From contig NZ_CP121671.1 of assembly GCF_029714185.1 (NCBI RefSeq), positions 2,604,001 to 2,668,000 on the forward strand: a stretch of 64,000 bases of DNA, written 5' to 3'. The notes below the pieces were generated by a model, which was not told the DNA's origin, did not search any database, and worked only from the letters and a program-made list of their open reading frames with translations. Each line of letters opens with the position of its first letter. The first letter of the stretch is position 1. Positions 36,977 through 48,480 of this stretch are shown one piece after another. Made by a program: the position numbers and the translations under genes. Origin of the DNA: Halobacillus naozhouensis. Its GTDB lineage: Bacteria > Bacillota > Bacilli > Bacillales > Halobacillaceae.

Positions 36977-37453
36977 CTAATAAAAATTCTCTAAGGAGCT
37001 CGCATTCATAGATTTAGGTTCAAACGGAGGCTGGACAGCCAGCTTCCCTTCCACAACCACATCTCCTTCTTCGTCATACCCGACAACTTCCAAATCAACT
37101 ACATGCTCTTCCTTCCGGACCGATTTCACTTCAAGCCTTATCCGAACTTCACTATAGTGATGAACAGGCTTAGGATAGGAGAGTTGTTGTCTCGTAATAT
37201 GACTCCCTGGACCAGGTAAATGCATGGAGACCATCGACGATATCATTCCAAATACCATAACGGTGGGCACCACAGGACGTTTAAATGGAGTTCCGGATGC
37301 ATAATCATGCTGAATGTATAAAGGATTAGCATCATCTGTTAAACCAAGATACATTAACAGTTCCCGATCTTCTATAGTAGAAGATGCCGTGAATGTGTCC
37401 CCGACTTTTAAGTCATTGATTTTTTTACCTAGTTTCCTCTTTTTACCAAGCAT
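36977..37453 (-). CDS. MaoC-family hotdog-fold dehydratase
   Basis: 158 aa. The hydratase-2 motif is seen as DDANPLYIQHDYA followed by GTPFKRPVVPTVMVFG, with catalytic Asp and His placed as in (R)-specific enoyl-CoA hydratases. The substrate is probably an acyl-CoA thioester but cannot be fixed. GAGGTGG precedes the ATG. It sits between mdh and phoP, behind its own terminator-bounded region, with a good cre candidate 14 bases before the start. B. subtilis has no gene here as far as I recall. Confidence 0.8.
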   Translation of the reverse strand: MLGKKRKLGKKINDLKVGDTFTASSTIEDRELLMYLGLTDDANPLYIQHDYASGTPFKRPVVPTVMVFGMISSMVSMHLPGPGSHITRQQLSYPKPVHHYSEVRIRLEVKSVRKEEHVVDLEVVGYDEEGDVVVEGKLAVQPPFEPKSMNASSLENFY

Positions 37454-37466
37454 ACTTCCACCTCTT

Positions 37467-37481
37467 TTGAAAGCGTTTTCC
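37467..37481. promoter_or_regulatory. Candidate cre (CcpA site) before the MaoC gene
   Basis: TTGAAAGCGTTTTCC matches WTGNAARCGNWWWCA at 14 of 15 positions and is nearly palindromic. It lies between the mdh terminator and the MaoC start. Confidence 0.55.
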
Positions 37482-37491
37482 CATTTTAGTA

Positions 37492-37522
37492 AGAAAAAGG
37501 TTCGAGGCGTACCCCGAACCTG
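37492..37522 (-). terminator. Terminator of mdh
   Basis: AGGTTCGGGG pairs with TCGAACCT on the minus strand, followed by TTTTTCTT, right after the mdh stop. Confidence 0.8.
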
Positions 37523-37528
37523 TCTCCT

Positions 37529-38467
37529 TTAGTTTAATACATTGAGTACATTTTTAACAGAGTCAGCAGATTGATCTAATTGTTTTTTCTCATCCTCTGT
37601 AAGTTCAAGCTCAATCACTTCTTCAATTCCGTTTCCGCCTAAAATTGTAGGTACACCGAGGTAGATGCCCTCATAACCATACTCACCTTCTAGATATGCA
37701 ATCGCTGGGAGTATTCTCCGCTGATCTTTAAGAATCGCTTCAGCCATTTGTACTAATGAGGCTGCTGGAGCATAATAGGCACTCCCATTTCCAAGTAGTC
37801 CTACAATTTCTCCTCCACCCTTACGAGTACGTTCCACGATCGCATCAAGGCGCTCTTTAGAAATAAGCTTTTCTAACGGAATGCCACCTGCAAATGAGTA
37901 GCGTACAAGTGGAACCATGTCATCCCCATGTCCACCTAATACGAATCCTGTAACATCTTTAATGGATACGTTGAGTTCTTCTGCAACAAATGTGCGGAAG
38001 CGAGAAGTATCCAGTACACCAGACTGACCAATTACCCGATTCTTAGGAAGTCCAGCTTCCTGAAATACAGAATAGGTCATCGCATCAACAGGATTTGTTA
38101 ATACAATTATATAGCAATCAGGTGAATACTTAACAATTTCTTTTGTAACGCTTTTCATAATTTTGGAGTTTGTACTGACGAGGTCGTCACGGCTCATTCC
38201 TGGCTTACGGGCAATACCTGCTGTAATGATGACTAGGTCAGAGTCTTTTGTATCCTCATAGTCGGCTGTACCTTTTATATTTGCGTCAAATCCTTGCACA
38301 GGACTTGCTTCAAGCATGTCTAAGGCTTTTCCTTTAGTCGGATCTTCCATATCAGGAATGTCTACTAATACAACATCGCCTAGTTCCTTTTGAGCTGCCA
38401 TTAGTGCAGTTGTAGCACCAGTAAAGCCGCTGCCAATTACAGAAATCTTATTTCTACGAATTGCCAT
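37529..38467 (-). CDS. mdh: Malate dehydrogenase
   Basis: 312 aa, LDH-like MDH. NAD-binding [10 protein letters not shown] near residue 11, VDIPDMED, the loop [17 protein letters not shown] with the substrate Arg, and the catalytic Asp-His pair in [13 protein letters not shown]. It oxidises malate to oxaloacetate in the TCA cycle. Two adjacent ATGs exist; the second (38467) is better spaced from GAAGGGG. It follows icd by 14 bases, the citZ-icd-mdh order of Bacillus. Confidence 0.96.
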   Translation of the reverse strand: MAIRRNKISVIGSGFTGATTALMAAQKELGDVVLVDIPDMEDPTKGKALDMLEASPVQGFDANIKGTADYEDTKDSDLVIITAGIARKPGMSRDDLVSTNSKIMKSVTKEIVKYSPDCYIIVLTNPVDAMTYSVFQEAGLPKNRVIGQSGVLDTSRFRTFVAEELNVSIKDVTGFVLGGHGDDMVPLVRYSFAGGIPLEKLISKERLDAIVERTRKGGGEIVGLLGNGSAYYAPAASLVQMAEAILKDQRRILPAIAYLEGEYGYEGIYLGVPTILGGNGIEEVIELELTEDEKKQLDQSADSVKNVLNVLN

Positions 38468-38481
38468 CATGATCCCCTTCC

Positions 38482-39756
38482 TTAGTCCATGTTTTTAATT
38501 AAAGCGTCACCAAACTCAGAACATTTTACTTCAGTAGCACCGTCCATCATTCGTGCAAAGTCATACGTCACAACTTTGCTTCCGATTGTCTTGTCCATAG
38601 CTTTAGAAATAAGCTCTCCAGCTTCTCTCCAACCTAGGTGGTCAAGCATAAGAACCCCGGAAAGAATAACAGAAGATGGGTTTACTTTATCCATTCCTGC
38701 ATACTTAGGTGCTGTACCGTGTGTGGCTTCAAAAATAGCATGTCCAGTTTCAAAGTTGATGTTAGCACCTGGAGCGATACCAATTCCGCCAACTTGGGCA
38801 GCCAGGGCATCAGAAATATAATCCCCATTTAAGTTCATTGTTGCCACAACGTCGAATTCCTTTGGACGAGTTAAAATTTGCTGCAAGAAGATATCGGCAA
38901 TTGCATCTTTAACGATCATTTTACCCTCAGCTTCTGCTTTATCTTGTGCTGCATTTGCAGCATCTTTGCCTTCCTTTTCTACAATACGATCATATTCAGC
39001 CCATGTGAATACTTTATCACCGTATTCTTCTTCTGCCACTTCATAGCCCCAATTTTTGAAGGAGCCTTCTGTGAATTTCATAATGTTGCCTTTATGGACG
39101 AGGGTTACATTTTTACGTCCTTCATTAAATGCATAATCTATGGCCGCACGTACAAGACGTTTTGTACCTTCTTCTGAAACAGGCTTAACACCAATACCGG
39201 AAGTTTCAGGAAAACGTATATTATGTACGCCCATTTCGTTTTGAAGGAAATCAATGACCTTCTTCACTTCAGGTGAACCTTCCTGCCACTCGATTCCCGC
39301 ATAGATATCTTCTGTATTTTCACGGAAAATCGCCATATCTGTGTCTTCAGGGCGTTTAACTGGAGATGGCACACCTTCAAAATATCGTACAGGACGAAGA
39401 CAAGTAAACAAATCCAGCTCTTGTCTTAGTGCCACATTTAATGAGCGAATTCCACCGCCGATAGGTGTAGTAAGTGGACCTTTAATAGCAATTTTGTAAT
39501 CACGAATCGTATCTAGCGTAGCATCTGGCAGCCATTCACCTGTTTCGTCATAGGCCTTTTGACCAGCAAGTACTTCTTTCCATTCGATAGATTTTTCACC
39601 GTTATAAGCTTTATCAACAGCAGCTTCGATCACCTTGCTGGCTGCTGCCCAAATATCTGGTCCAATTCCGTCACCTTCGATGTACGGTATAACCGGACGG
39701 TCTGGTACGTTCAAATTACCATTCTGTTCTACTGAGATTTTCTGTGATTGTGTCAA
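38482..39756 (-). CDS. icd: Isocitrate dehydrogenase (NADP)
   Basis: 424 aa from a TTG at 39756 with AGGAGGG six bases upstream. It converts isocitrate to 2-oxoglutarate. Substrate-binding Ser in [15 protein letters not shown] near 108, Arg residues in [10 protein letters not shown], and the metal-binding Asp in [16 protein letters not shown]. The C-terminal coenzyme loop HGTAPKYAG is of the NADP type. A 209-base non-coding gap separates it from citZ; I see no terminator or strong promoter in that gap. Confidence 0.96.
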   Translation of the reverse strand: MTQSQKISVEQNGNLNVPDRPVIPYIEGDGIGPDIWAAASKVIEAAVDKAYNGEKSIEWKEVLAGQKAYDETGEWLPDATLDTIRDYKIAIKGPLTTPIGGGIRSLNVALRQELDLFTCLRPVRYFEGVPSPVKRPEDTDMAIFRENTEDIYAGIEWQEGSPEVKKVIDFLQNEMGVHNIRFPETSGIGVKPVSEEGTKRLVRAAIDYAFNEGRKNVTLVHKGNIMKFTEGSFKNWGYEVAEEEYGDKVFTWAEYDRIVEKEGKDAANAAQDKAEAEGKMIVKDAIADIFLQQILTRPKEFDVVATMNLNGDYISDALAAQVGGIGIAPGANINFETGHAIFEATHGTAPKYAGMDKVNPSSVILSGVLMLDHLGWREAGELISKAMDKTIGSKVVTYDFARMMDGATEVKCSEFGDALIKNMD

Positions 39757-39965
39757 AATAAACCCTCCTGAAAATTAGTATCTGGGATAAAGCATCCTTT
39801 TCTATCATACGTTAAAATAACCCGAATAAAAAGAGCAGAGAAAAAGCATACATTCAAAAATATTCAGCTTCTCTTGGGAGCTAATACATTCGTCATCCTT
39901 AAGTAAACTTTCATATTGGCTTACCAAACGTTATGCTCTTTCTAATTCACCCATACAATTCTATT

Positions 39966-41081
39966 CTAACGCTCTTCGATTGGCTTGTATGTTTGCCCTT
40001 TAGGCCCAACGTACTCAGCTCTTGGACGAATCAAACGATTATCTGCATATTGCTCTAGAATGTGTGCAAGCCAGCCAGACACACGGCTTACTGCGAAGAT
40101 TGGTGTAAAGATATCGTGATCGATTCCAAGACTGTGATAAACGGATGCAGAATAAAAGTCTACATTGGCAGGTAAGCCTTTGTTTTCTTTAATGTAATCT
40201 TCAATCTTAATAGACATATCATAGTATTTAGAATGGCCAGTGAGTTCCGTCAGCTCGCGGGACATTTCACGTAAATGCTTGGCACGTGGGTCGCCATTAC
40301 GATAAACACGGTGCCCCATACCCATGATTTTTTCTTTGTTTTCCAGTTTTTTCTCAATTTCTGGAATCGCTTGCTCTACAGATCCGATCTCTGTAAGCAT
40401 CTCCATGACACGCTCATTTGCTCCACCATGAAGGGGCCCTTTGAGTGCACCGATAGCAGCTGTTACACCTGAATAAACATCAGAAAGTGTAGCCACACAA
40501 ACTCGTGCAGTAAATGTAGATGCATTCAATTCGTGGTCTGCATGAAGCACCAATGCCTTGTTAAAAGCTTCTACTTCGATATCTTCCGGATCTTTCCCGT
40601 TCATCATATATAAGAAATTCGCAGCAAAACTAAGATCTCTCTTAGGTTCTACAGGGTCTTTGCCATTACGTATGCGAGCAAAAGCTGTAACCACTGTCGG
40701 AATTTTTGCTTGTAAACGAAGTGCTTTACGTTTATTTGCTTCTTCCTCCATAACATCTGATTCGGGATCAAATAAACCTAACATGGACACAGCTGTGCGT
40801 ACAGCAGCCATTGGGTGAACGGTAGATAGATCATACGACTTCAGGTGGTCCACTACTTCACTCGGAATACCCATATTCGAAATAAGTTCTGTTTTAAACT
40901 GGTTCAATTCGTTTTGTGTCGGAAGCTTTTGATTCCAGAGCAAATAAACAACTTCTTCAAAACTAGAGTTGTTTGCTAAATCATCGATATCATATCCAAC
41001 ATAGGTTAATTTGTCATCGATAATCGAACTGATAGTTGACTCTGTAGCTGTAATTCCTTCTAAGCCTTTTGTTGATGCCAT
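39966..41081 (-). CDS. citZ: Citrate synthase
   Basis: 371 aa from the ATG at 41081 (MASTKGLEGI), after AAAGGAGA; an 18-codon upstream extension has no ribosome site. It condenses acetyl-CoA with oxaloacetate. Catalytic His in LVLHADHELNAS, His in GMGHRVYRNGDPRA and Asp in SASVYHSLGIDHDIFTPIFA. First gene of the TCA group. Its promoter has a 12/15 cre-like sequence next to the -35. Confidence 0.96.
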   Translation of the reverse strand: MASTKGLEGITATESTISSIIDDKLTYVGYDIDDLANNSSFEEVVYLLWNQKLPTQNELNQFKTELISNMGIPSEVVDHLKSYDLSTVHPMAAVRTAVSMLGLFDPESDVMEEEANKRKALRLQAKIPTVVTAFARIRNGKDPVEPKRDLSFAANFLYMMNGKDPEDIEVEAFNKALVLHADHELNASTFTARVCVATLSDVYSGVTAAIGALKGPLHGGANERVMEMLTEIGSVEQAIPEIEKKLENKEKIMGMGHRVYRNGDPRAKHLREMSRELTELTGHSKYYDMSIKIEDYIKENKGLPANVDFYSASVYHSLGIDHDIFTPIFAVSRVSGWLAHILEQYADNRLIRPRAEYVGPKGQTYKPIEER

Positions 41082-41181
41082 ACAATCTCTCCTTTTTAAT
41101 ATGTTCCATTCTTTCATTATCGGTGAGATAAACACTTGATAATAGACCTATAAATGGATTTGCAATTCATCCCCACGGCTA

Positions 41182-41210
41182 ATTATAAAGTATTCTGAGT
41201 TCAATGTGAA
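41182..41210 (-). promoter_or_regulatory. citZ promoter
   Basis: TTCACA (41205-41210), 17 bases, TATAAT (41182-41187) on the minus strand. The sequence TTGAAACCGTTTAAT immediately upstream of the -35 is a weak cre candidate (12 of 15). Confidence 0.65.
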
Positions 41211-41320
41211 TTGAAACCGTTTAATTTACGATATTTTATAAACTATTGACGATTCTTGGAAACCAATGAATTCCCTGAATGTCTGCATTAAAGAGTTTAC
41301 TTATGTTAGGTGGGACGAGC

Positions 41321-42433
41321 ATGAACAAATTCCGCGTTCAGCAATTTATCCGCTTCTTAATCGTTTGCGCCGGTACACTTATCTGTATTATTGTTGCCCT
41401 TACATTGTGGCAATATTTATTTCCATTTATTTTTGCTTTTATCATTTCTTGGACGTTACAACCATTTATAAGGATTTTCGAACAGCATCTTCATTTACCG
41501 AGAACGCTTTCCATCTTGCTCTTACTTCTATCAATCGCTACCTTTGCACTCGGTTCGTTAACCTTAATCATCGCTGAACTTATTGACCAGATGCAAAGGT
41601 TATTGTCAGGTGGTGCCCACCATTACTTACAAATCATTAACACCTTACATGATAAGCTTCTTGGGTTGATCCAGCCACCATTAAACTACATTGACCAATG
41701 GCTCGGGATGATCGATTCTTCCTGGCAGCAGTCTATCTATCAATCGGCAGATATATTCCGTGAAAAGCTAAGTGTTACCGGAATGGAATGGATGAATAAT
41801 ATTTTACAATTTCTCAGCAGCGGGCTGGCTGGTGTACCTGAATTTACAATGACATTAATCGTCGGTATTCTTTCTACTTTTTTCCTTAGTAAAGATTGGG
41901 ACATAATTCAAAATTACCTTGTCCAACAAATGAACATATCCGTCCAACATCATACATCGGCTGTATTTTCCGATTTCAAAGAAACGGTTAGCGGTATTGT
42001 AAGAGCACAAATTATTTTGATGAGTATATCTATTGCGATGATTTACGTGGGACTAGTTATATTGGACATTCCCAATGCTTTAACCATTGCCCTTGTCTCA
42101 GGTGTCGTTGATTTTATCCCTTACATTGGTACAGGTATTATTTTCATTCCATGGATCGTCTATCAATTTATAATGGGTCAATTCGAAATGACGATCTGCC
42201 TGGCGGTACTCTATATGGTGATTATCATTACAAGGCAATTGCTGGAACCAAAAATCTTAGCTTCACATTTCGGTGTCCACCCACTTGTTTTGTTAACAGG
42301 CCTGTTTGTTGGCTTTCAACTGGTGGGTATGTATGCAGTCATCGTAAGCCCGATTATTATTGCCTTTATCAAAACACTTCATACAACAGGTGTCATATCG
42401 CAGGCATGGTACTTCATTAAAGGCCAAGAATAA
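41321..42433 (+). CDS. ytvI: AI-2E family transporter (YtvI, sporulation integral membrane protein)
   Basis: 370 aa with about eight membrane helices. Pattern typical of the family: paired N-terminal helices, a long amphipathic middle (about 85-195), then IVRAQIILMSISIAMIYVGLV, VDFIPYIGTGIIFIPW and the conserved late segment LEPKILASHFGVHPL. The substrate is unknown; the YtvI subgroup is annotated as sporulation-linked. The ATG at 41321 follows TAGGTGGG; in-frame ATGs upstream have no ribosome site. Divergent from citZ. Confidence 0.85.
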   Translation: MNKFRVQQFIRFLIVCAGTLICIIVALTLWQYLFPFIFAFIISWTLQPFIRIFEQHLHLPRTLSILLLLLSIATFALGSLTLIIAELIDQMQRLLSGGAHHYLQIINTLHDKLLGLIQPPLNYIDQWLGMIDSSWQQSIYQSADIFREKLSVTGMEWMNNILQFLSSGLAGVPEFTMTLIVGILSTFFLSKDWDIIQNYLVQQMNISVQHHTSAVFSDFKETVSGIVRAQIILMSISIAMIYVGLVILDIPNALTIALVSGVVDFIPYIGTGIIFIPWIVYQFIMGQFEMTICLAVLYMVIIITRQLLEPKILASHFGVHPLVLLTGLFVGFQLVGMYAVIVSPIIIAFIKTLHTTGVISQAWYFIKGQE

Positions 42434-42436
42434 GAA

Positions 42437-42464
42437 GCTGTTCCTCAGGTCTCTAAGGAACAGC
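42437..42464. terminator. Hairpin between ytvI and fxsA
   Basis: GCTGTTCCT pairs with AGGAACAGC just after the ytvI stop. T runs on both sides are weak, so termination efficiency is uncertain. Confidence 0.45.
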
Positions 42465-42470
42465 CTAGCA

Positions 42471-42863
42471 TTATCTTCGGTAAATCGTAATGGTATTCCG
42501 GTCCACCAGTTTCATAATAATTCTGCGTATAAACGATTTAATTAAGGGTCTTGTTCTAGGAAGCAGTAAAAGAAAGCCGGTAGCATCCGTAATAAAGCCC
42601 GGCGTTAGAAGTAATACAGAGCCTACCAAAATACAGGCACCGTCCAGTAACGCATCCGCTGGTTCCTGACCAACTCCAACAGAGGACTGTACTTTGCGAA
42701 TAGTTTCAAGCCCTTGCTGCTTAGCAAGCCATGCTCCAATAACACCAGTGGTTATGATCAGCAGGATCACCCACCACGCACCGATTATTTGTCCAGCCCA
42801 GATAAACAAGGCTATTTCTAATGCCGGTATAATAATAATGAGTAGAAACAACCAGCGAAACAT
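42471..42863 (-). CDS. fxsA: FxsA family membrane protein
   Basis: 130 aa from the ATG at 42863 after AAAGGA. Membrane helices at about 3-20, 25-45 and 75-100. The conserved FxsA pattern is visible as PALEIALFIWAGQIIG, then VIGAWLAKQQGLETI and GSVLLLTPGFITDATGFLLLLP. E. coli FxsA interferes with T7 exclusion by F; its role in Bacillus is unknown (YtzA). A good sigma-A promoter lies upstream. Confidence 0.9.
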   Translation of the reverse strand: MFRWLFLLIIIIPALEIALFIWAGQIIGAWWVILLIITTGVIGAWLAKQQGLETIRKVQSSVGVGQEPADALLDGACILVGSVLLLTPGFITDATGFLLLLPRTRPLIKSFIRRIIMKLVDRNTITIYRR

Positions 42864-42893
42864 AAGATCGTCCTTTCTGAACCTTTTTCCTTT

Positions 42894-42922
42894 ATTATAT
42901 GACAGATTCGATTTCATACCAA
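42894..42922 (-). promoter_or_regulatory. fxsA promoter
   Basis: TTGGTA (42917-42922), 17 bases, TATAAT (42894-42899). It starts at the end of the pyk terminator. Confidence 0.7.
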
Positions 42923-42955
42923 AAGAAAAAAGCAGAGTCTAAATTTGACTCTGCC
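42922..42955 (-). terminator. Terminator of pfkA-pyk
   Basis: GGCAGAGTCA and GACTCTGCTTTTTT pair around AATTTA on the minus strand, just after the pyk stop. Confidence 0.85.
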
Positions 42956-42967
42956 TATTACTCTTTA

Positions 42968-44731
42968 TTAAAGCACACTTGCATGTCCTTCATAAATATC
43001 CCCACGAGAACTATCCATCGTGATATCTGATCCATCTGTGATTTTGGTAAGCGCACCTTCCACACCTACAATAACCGGAATCCCAAGGCTCAGTCCTACA
43101 ACTGCAGCATGTGAAGTTAATCCGCCTTCCTGTGTGATTAGTCCAGCAGCCCTTTCAATAGCTGGCATCATGTCACGATCTGTACCATAAGTGACAAGAA
43201 TATCTCCATCTTCGACTCTGTTCATCGCTTCTTCAGCATCTTTTGCTACTACAACACGGCCATAGGCACTCTTGCGTCCTACTCCTTGGCCTTTCACGAG
43301 TACATCCCCGATGACATGAATCTTCATCAAGTTCGTTGTACCACTTTCACCTACAGGGACACCTGCTGTAATTATGACCCGGTCTCCCCGCGTTACAACT
43401 CCTGAAGCCAGTCCACGGTCTACTGCAACGTCTAGCATATCATCTGTTGAATGCGCATGAGGTCCCATTACAGCATGTACCCCCCATACAAGGGAAAGCT
43501 TACGATTGACCCGTTCGCTTGAAGTGATCGCAACGATCGGAGCAAATGGACGATATTTAGAAATCATTCTTGCCGTGTGACCACTCTCTGTTGGTGTAAT
43601 TACCGCATTGACCTCAAGGTTAATGGCTGTATGGGTAACAGATTGACTGATACCGTCCGTGATCGTCATATCACTGTGTTTAGAACGTTCACTAAGAATC
43701 GCTTTATAATTTAAGCCTGTTTCTGTTTTTCTCGCGATATTATGCATCGTGCGGACTGCTTCTTCAGGGTAGTCTCCCGCAGCTGTTTCTCCTGAAAGCA
43801 TAATCGCATCTGTCCCGTCAAAAATAGCATTGGCCACATCGGAAGCTTCTGCACGAGTTGGCCGAGGATTTCGCTGCATGGAATCAAGCATTTGTGTGGC
43901 AGTAATAACAGGTTTCCCAGCTTTATTACATTTTCGAATTAATTCCTTTTGAACAAGCGGGACATCCTCAGCAGGGATCTCAACGCCTAAGTCACCCCGA
44001 GCTACCATTAATCCATCACTTACTTCTAAAATTTCTTCAATATTGTCGACACCTTCCTGGTTTTCAATCTTAGGAATGATTTGAATGTGTGTCGCATCAT
44101 GTTTTTCTAGAAGCTCTTTAATTTCAAGTACATCTGAGGCTCGGCGCACGAAAGAAGCAGCAATAAAATCAACATCCTGCTCAATACCAAATTCAATATC
44201 TTTTGCATCCTTATCCGTAATTCCAGGAAGGTTCACACTGACGTTCGGAACGTTTACGCCTTTTTTATTTTTTAATAGGCCATTGTTTAATACGGTTGTT
44301 TTAATTTCATTTTGTTCTGGGAGAACTTCTTCTACCAGAAGCTCGACCAGACCGTCATCAAGCAGGATTTTTGAACCTTTATGAACATCGTTAATTAATC
44401 CTGGATAAGTTACAGAGAAGCGCTCGGCATCACCTTCGATTTCTTCCATGGACACGTAGGCTGTTGATCCTTTTTCCAATTGAGCTTCGCCGCCCTTAAG
44501 TGTACCTGTCCTGATTTCAGGACCTTTCGTATCCAGTAGTATGGCTACTGTTTTTCCAGTTGCATCCGCCGCTTGACGAATATTCTTAATGCGTGCCCCG
44601 TGTTCTTCAAAATCCCCGTGTGAAAAATTTAAACGGGTAACGTTCATTCCTGCTTCAATTAACTTAGTCAGCATCTCCACAGATTCGGATGCAGGTCCGA
44701 TGGTGCTTACGATCTTGGTTTTTCTAATCAT
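42968..44731 (-). CDS. pyk: Pyruvate kinase with C-terminal PEP-utiliser domain
   Basis: 587 aa. It makes pyruvate and ATP from PEP. The TIM barrel contains [20 protein letters not shown] and the signature [13 protein letters not shown] with the catalytic Lys, and [12 protein letters not shown]. About 110 extra C-terminal residues (from [12 protein letters not shown], with [21 protein letters not shown]) form the phosphohistidine-like mobile domain found in Bacillus-type enzymes. It follows pfkA by 33 bases. Confidence 0.97.
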   Translation of the reverse strand: MIRKTKIVSTIGPASESVEMLTKLIEAGMNVTRLNFSHGDFEEHGARIKNIRQAADATGKTVAILLDTKGPEIRTGTLKGGEAQLEKGSTAYVSMEEIEGDAERFSVTYPGLINDVHKGSKILLDDGLVELLVEEVLPEQNEIKTTVLNNGLLKNKKGVNVPNVSVNLPGITDKDAKDIEFGIEQDVDFIAASFVRRASDVLEIKELLEKHDATHIQIIPKIENQEGVDNIEEILEVSDGLMVARGDLGVEIPAEDVPLVQKELIRKCNKAGKPVITATQMLDSMQRNPRPTRAEASDVANAIFDGTDAIMLSGETAAGDYPEEAVRTMHNIARKTETGLNYKAILSERSKHSDMTITDGISQSVTHTAINLEVNAVITPTESGHTARMISKYRPFAPIVAITSSERVNRKLSLVWGVHAVMGPHAHSTDDMLDVAVDRGLASGVVTRGDRVIITAGVPVGESGTTNLMKIHVIGDVLVKGQGVGRKSAYGRVVVAKDAEEAMNRVEDGDILVTYGTDRDMMPAIERAAGLITQEGGLTSHAAVVGLSLGIPVIVGVEGALTKITDGSDITMDSSRGDIYEGHASVL

Positions 44732-44764
44732 ATTACTTCCTCCTCAAAACATCTATTCACTTAA

Positions 44765-45730
<966 letters not shown>

Positions 45731-45873
45731 TCACCTCAAAAAGTTATACGTATTAATCTGTCTCCCCATTCACATGTAAAGTGAAACCTCTATTCTATAT
45801 CAGACTAAGCTTTAACCACTTATCCTTATTTATAGACATAAACTAGAACAGGAATACAAAGTCTTCGACCGAA

Positions 45874-45888
45874 TGATAGCGTTACCAT
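45874..45888 (-). promoter_or_regulatory. Candidate cre upstream of pfkA-pyk
   Basis: The minus strand reads ATGGTAACGCTATCA, matching WTGNAARCGNWWWCA at 14 of 15 positions. It lies between the accA terminator and pfkA, upstream of the likely promoter region, a location more consistent with activation than with roadblock repression. Confidence 0.5.
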
Positions 45889-45901
45889 TCTGTAAAGATG
45901 A

Positions 45902-45932
45902 CAAAAGTCGCACGTGGATCTTGTGCGACTTC
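45902..45932 (-). terminator. Terminator of accDA
   Basis: AAGTCGCAC pairs with GTGCGACTT around AAGATCCAC on the minus strand and ends in TTTTGTC. Confidence 0.8.
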
Positions 45933-45961
45933 GCAATTTAAGCTTTATTTTTACCCTATCA

Positions 45962-46924
45962 TTATATATCAAGATGTGTATAATCACCAATTTTTTTGTA
46001 TTTATTAAATCGATTTTCTAACAAGTCAGACTCACTACTTTTTTCAAGCTCCTTTAAGGACTCATCCAGCAATTCCCTTATTTGATCTGATTGAGCCTTA
46101 ATATCTCGATGAGCCCCGCCGCGTATTTCCGGAATAACTTCATCAATTACGTTGAGAGTTTTCAAGTCATTGGCGGTAATCTTCATCGACTCAGCCGCTT
46201 GCTGAGCTAAGCCTGAATCTTTCCAAAGGATGGAGGCAGCTCCTTCCGGTGAAATAACGGAGTAGGTCGAATTCTCGAGCATAAATACACGATCACCAAT
46301 TCCAAGACCTAAAGCACCACCGCTTCCACCTTCACCAATCACAATACAAACAATTGGAACAGTAAGGCCGGCCATTTCCATTAAATTTCTGGCAATGGCT
46401 TCACTTTGCCCGCGCTCTTCAGCTGCTCTGCCTGGGTAGGCACCCTTCGTATCAATAAAGGTGATGATAGGGCGTTTGAACTTCTCAGCCTGCTTCATTA
46501 GGCGCAGTGCTTTTCGGTAACCTTCCGGATGAGGCATACCGAAGTTCCGCCTGATATTTTCTTTCGTATCTTTTCCACGTTGGTGGCCAATTATAGTTAC
46601 CGGTCGTTCCCCGAACTTCGCAATACCTGAGACAATGGCTTCATCATCTCCGTATAAACGATCACCGTGCAGTTCGAGAAAATCTGTAAATAGTTCCTCA
46701 ATGTAATCAAGAGTGGTCGGGCGCTCAGGGTGTCGTGCCATTTGCACTCTATCCCACGGTTTCATTCGATCGTATACATCTTTTTCCAGCTTCTCTAATC
46801 GATTTTCTAAAGTGACGATCTCGTCACTTAAGTCCATCTCACTCTCTTCTGTTAAACGTTTTAGTTCAGCTATTTTCTCCCGAAGTTCTACTACTGGTTT
46901 TTCAAACTCCAATACGTGCTTCAT
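45962..46924 (-). CDS. accA: Acetyl-CoA carboxylase carboxyltransferase subunit alpha
   Basis: 320 aa. With AccD it transfers CO2 from biotin to acetyl-CoA, making malonyl-CoA for fatty acid synthesis. An N-terminal coiled helix (1-60) is followed by the crotonase-type core with [27 protein letters not shown] and [15 protein letters not shown]. Its ATG overlaps the accD stop (ATGA), so translation is coupled. Confidence 0.97.
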   Translation of the reverse strand: MKHVLEFEKPVVELREKIAELKRLTEESEMDLSDEIVTLENRLEKLEKDVYDRMKPWDRVQMARHPERPTTLDYIEELFTDFLELHGDRLYGDDEAIVSGIAKFGERPVTIIGHQRGKDTKENIRRNFGMPHPEGYRKALRLMKQAEKFKRPIITFIDTKGAYPGRAAEERGQSEAIARNLMEMAGLTVPIVCIVIGEGGSGGALGLGIGDRVFMLENSTYSVISPEGAASILWKDSGLAQQAAESMKITANDLKTLNVIDEVIPEIRGGAHRDIKAQSDQIRELLDESLKELEKSSESDLLENRFNKYKKIGDYTHLDI

Positions 46925-47781
46925 GTGGCTTCGCCTCCCGTCTGATGCAGCTCGAGCACCGTTGTCAGTGTTGCTTTCATGTCATGACGGTGGATGACGC
47001 GGTCTAATTGTCCGTGCTCAAGCAAAAATTCAGCAGTTTGGAAATCATCTGGGAGTTTCTCGCGTATTGTCTGTTCTATAATCCTGCGTCCGGCAAAGCC
47101 TATTAAAGCGGCGGGCTCTGCAAAGTTATAATCCCCTAACGAAGCAAAGCTGGCTGAAACGCCTCCTGTAGTAGGATGAGTCATGACCGAAATGAACAAA
47201 CCTTGCTCCTGGTGGAGACGCTGTAAGGCAATCGATGTTTTACCCATTTGCATAAGGCTTAGCACACCCTCTTGCATCCGCGCACCGCCAGAAGCCGTGA
47301 AGATAATAAACGGAATCTTTTCTTTTCTGGCTTGTTCAATGGCATTGGTAATTTTCTCTCCTACAACCGAGCCCATACTGCCCATCCGAAAACGAGCATC
47401 CATAACAGCTAACGCTGTGGGGATCCCATTTAACGCTGCTTTTCCAGTAACAACAGCTTCATTTAAGTCTGATTTCTTCCTGTCTTTCTCAAGCTTTTCC
47501 TCATAATCCGGAAACTCCAGCGGGTTATTTGAGATCATGTACTTGTCCCATTCTTCAAAAGAGTCACCATCGAACAAGTGATCAATTCTTTCGTAAGCAC
47601 TTAGCCTATGGTGATGACCACAATGTGGACATACGTTATGATTTCTAATTAATTCTTTTCTATAAAATATCTTTTGACAACTTGGGCACTTTTGCATTAG
47701 ACCCTCAGGTACATCCTGCTTTGCTTCCTGACTAGGGATGGATGCATACCTTTTTTTCTTGCTGAAAAAATCTCTAAGCAA
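46921..47781 (-). CDS. accD: Acetyl-CoA carboxylase carboxyltransferase subunit beta
   Basis: 286 aa from a TTG at 47781 with AAAGGAGG upstream. The N-terminal Cys4 zinc ribbon ([16 protein letters not shown]) at about 33-55 is followed by the crotonase-like core with [10 protein letters not shown] and [10 protein letters not shown] oxyanion elements. It forms the carboxyltransferase with AccA. Confidence 0.97.
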   Translation of the reverse strand: MLRDFFSKKKRYASIPSQEAKQDVPEGLMQKCPSCQKIFYRKELIRNHNVCPHCGHHHRLSAYERIDHLFDGDSFEEWDKYMISNNPLEFPDYEEKLEKDRKKSDLNEAVVTGKAALNGIPTALAVMDARFRMGSMGSVVGEKITNAIEQARKEKIPFIIFTASGGARMQEGVLSLMQMGKTSIALQRLHQEQGLFISVMTHPTTGGVSASFASLGDYNFAEPAALIGFAGRRIIEQTIREKLPDDFQTAEFLLEHGQLDRVIHRHDMKATLTTVLELHQTGGEAT

Positions 47782-47877
47782 GCTGATTCCTCCTTTAGGA
47801 CAAAGGTTTCTACTATATACTATACAATAATGTAATCAGATAACATCACTTAATATGTCGGGGTATATTAAACAACA

Positions 47878-48480
47878 TTAATTATGATCGAACAACGTTG
47901 TGACCTGTGCAGCAGAACCCTGTCTGATCACTGATTCCATTTCCTCATACCAGGATGCATGATAGGTAATATCATGAACTGTATGGGTGAACCCGGTAAT
48001 AAATTGCCACATCGATAATAGCAAGGGATGCCTGCTTTGTTCAAATAAATAGTGAAAAAGACGCTGGTGCCTCTCACAAGAATGCTCTTCCCGTAACAAT
48101 GAGGATATGACTGACAGCTGTTGATTTGACAACCTTCCAACTGACATGAATAACACTTCTTTCTCCAACATCTGCTTCGCCGTTAGCAGCTCGTCTCTGG
48201 TTCGTGAATTATTGAGTAAGAATTTAGACAATAATTCTACCATGTGATAAGGACGGTATGTTCTCATATACGTTCCCTCACCACGCCGAGTTTCAATTAA
48301 TCCTAATAATTCCATTGCTCGTAAAGCCTCTCGAATGGAGGATCTTCCTACTTTAAGTCGTTCGCTCAACTCTCGTTCGGAAGGCAGTTTATCACCAGGT
48401 TTTAACTCGTGAGCTTCAATATATGACTTAATTTGTTCCAGAACCCCTTCATACACTTTCTCATTTAAAGATCGGGACAC
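47878..48480 (-). CDS. GntR-family regulator (FadR/PdhR subfamily)
   Basis: 200 aa from GTG 48480, preceded by AAGGAGGGGG. The winged helix occupies about 5-75 (KLPSERELSERLKVGRSSIREALRAMELLGLIETRRGEGTY). A helical C-terminal domain follows; it looks short and may lack a full FCD metal site. It lies between ytsJ and accDA. A TGGTCAGACCA operator, of the type bound by this subfamily, is found at the ytsJ promoter, so control of malic enzyme and perhaps accDA is likely. Not identical to any B. subtilis gene at this locus. Confidence 0.85.
   Translation of the reverse strand: MSRSLNEKVYEGVLEQIKSYIEAHELKPGDKLPSERELSERLKVGRSSIREALRAMELLGLIETRRGEGTYMRTYRPYHMVELLSKFLLNNSRTRDELLTAKQMLEKEVLFMSVGRLSNQQLSVISSLLREEHSCERHQRLFHYLFEQSRHPLLLSMWQFITGFTHTVHDITYHASWYEEMESVIRQGSAAQVTTLFDHN

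Noticed and set aside
41209..41224. cre site at citZ
   Set aside because: Only 12 of 15 consensus positions match, so I mention it with the promoter but do not list it as a site.
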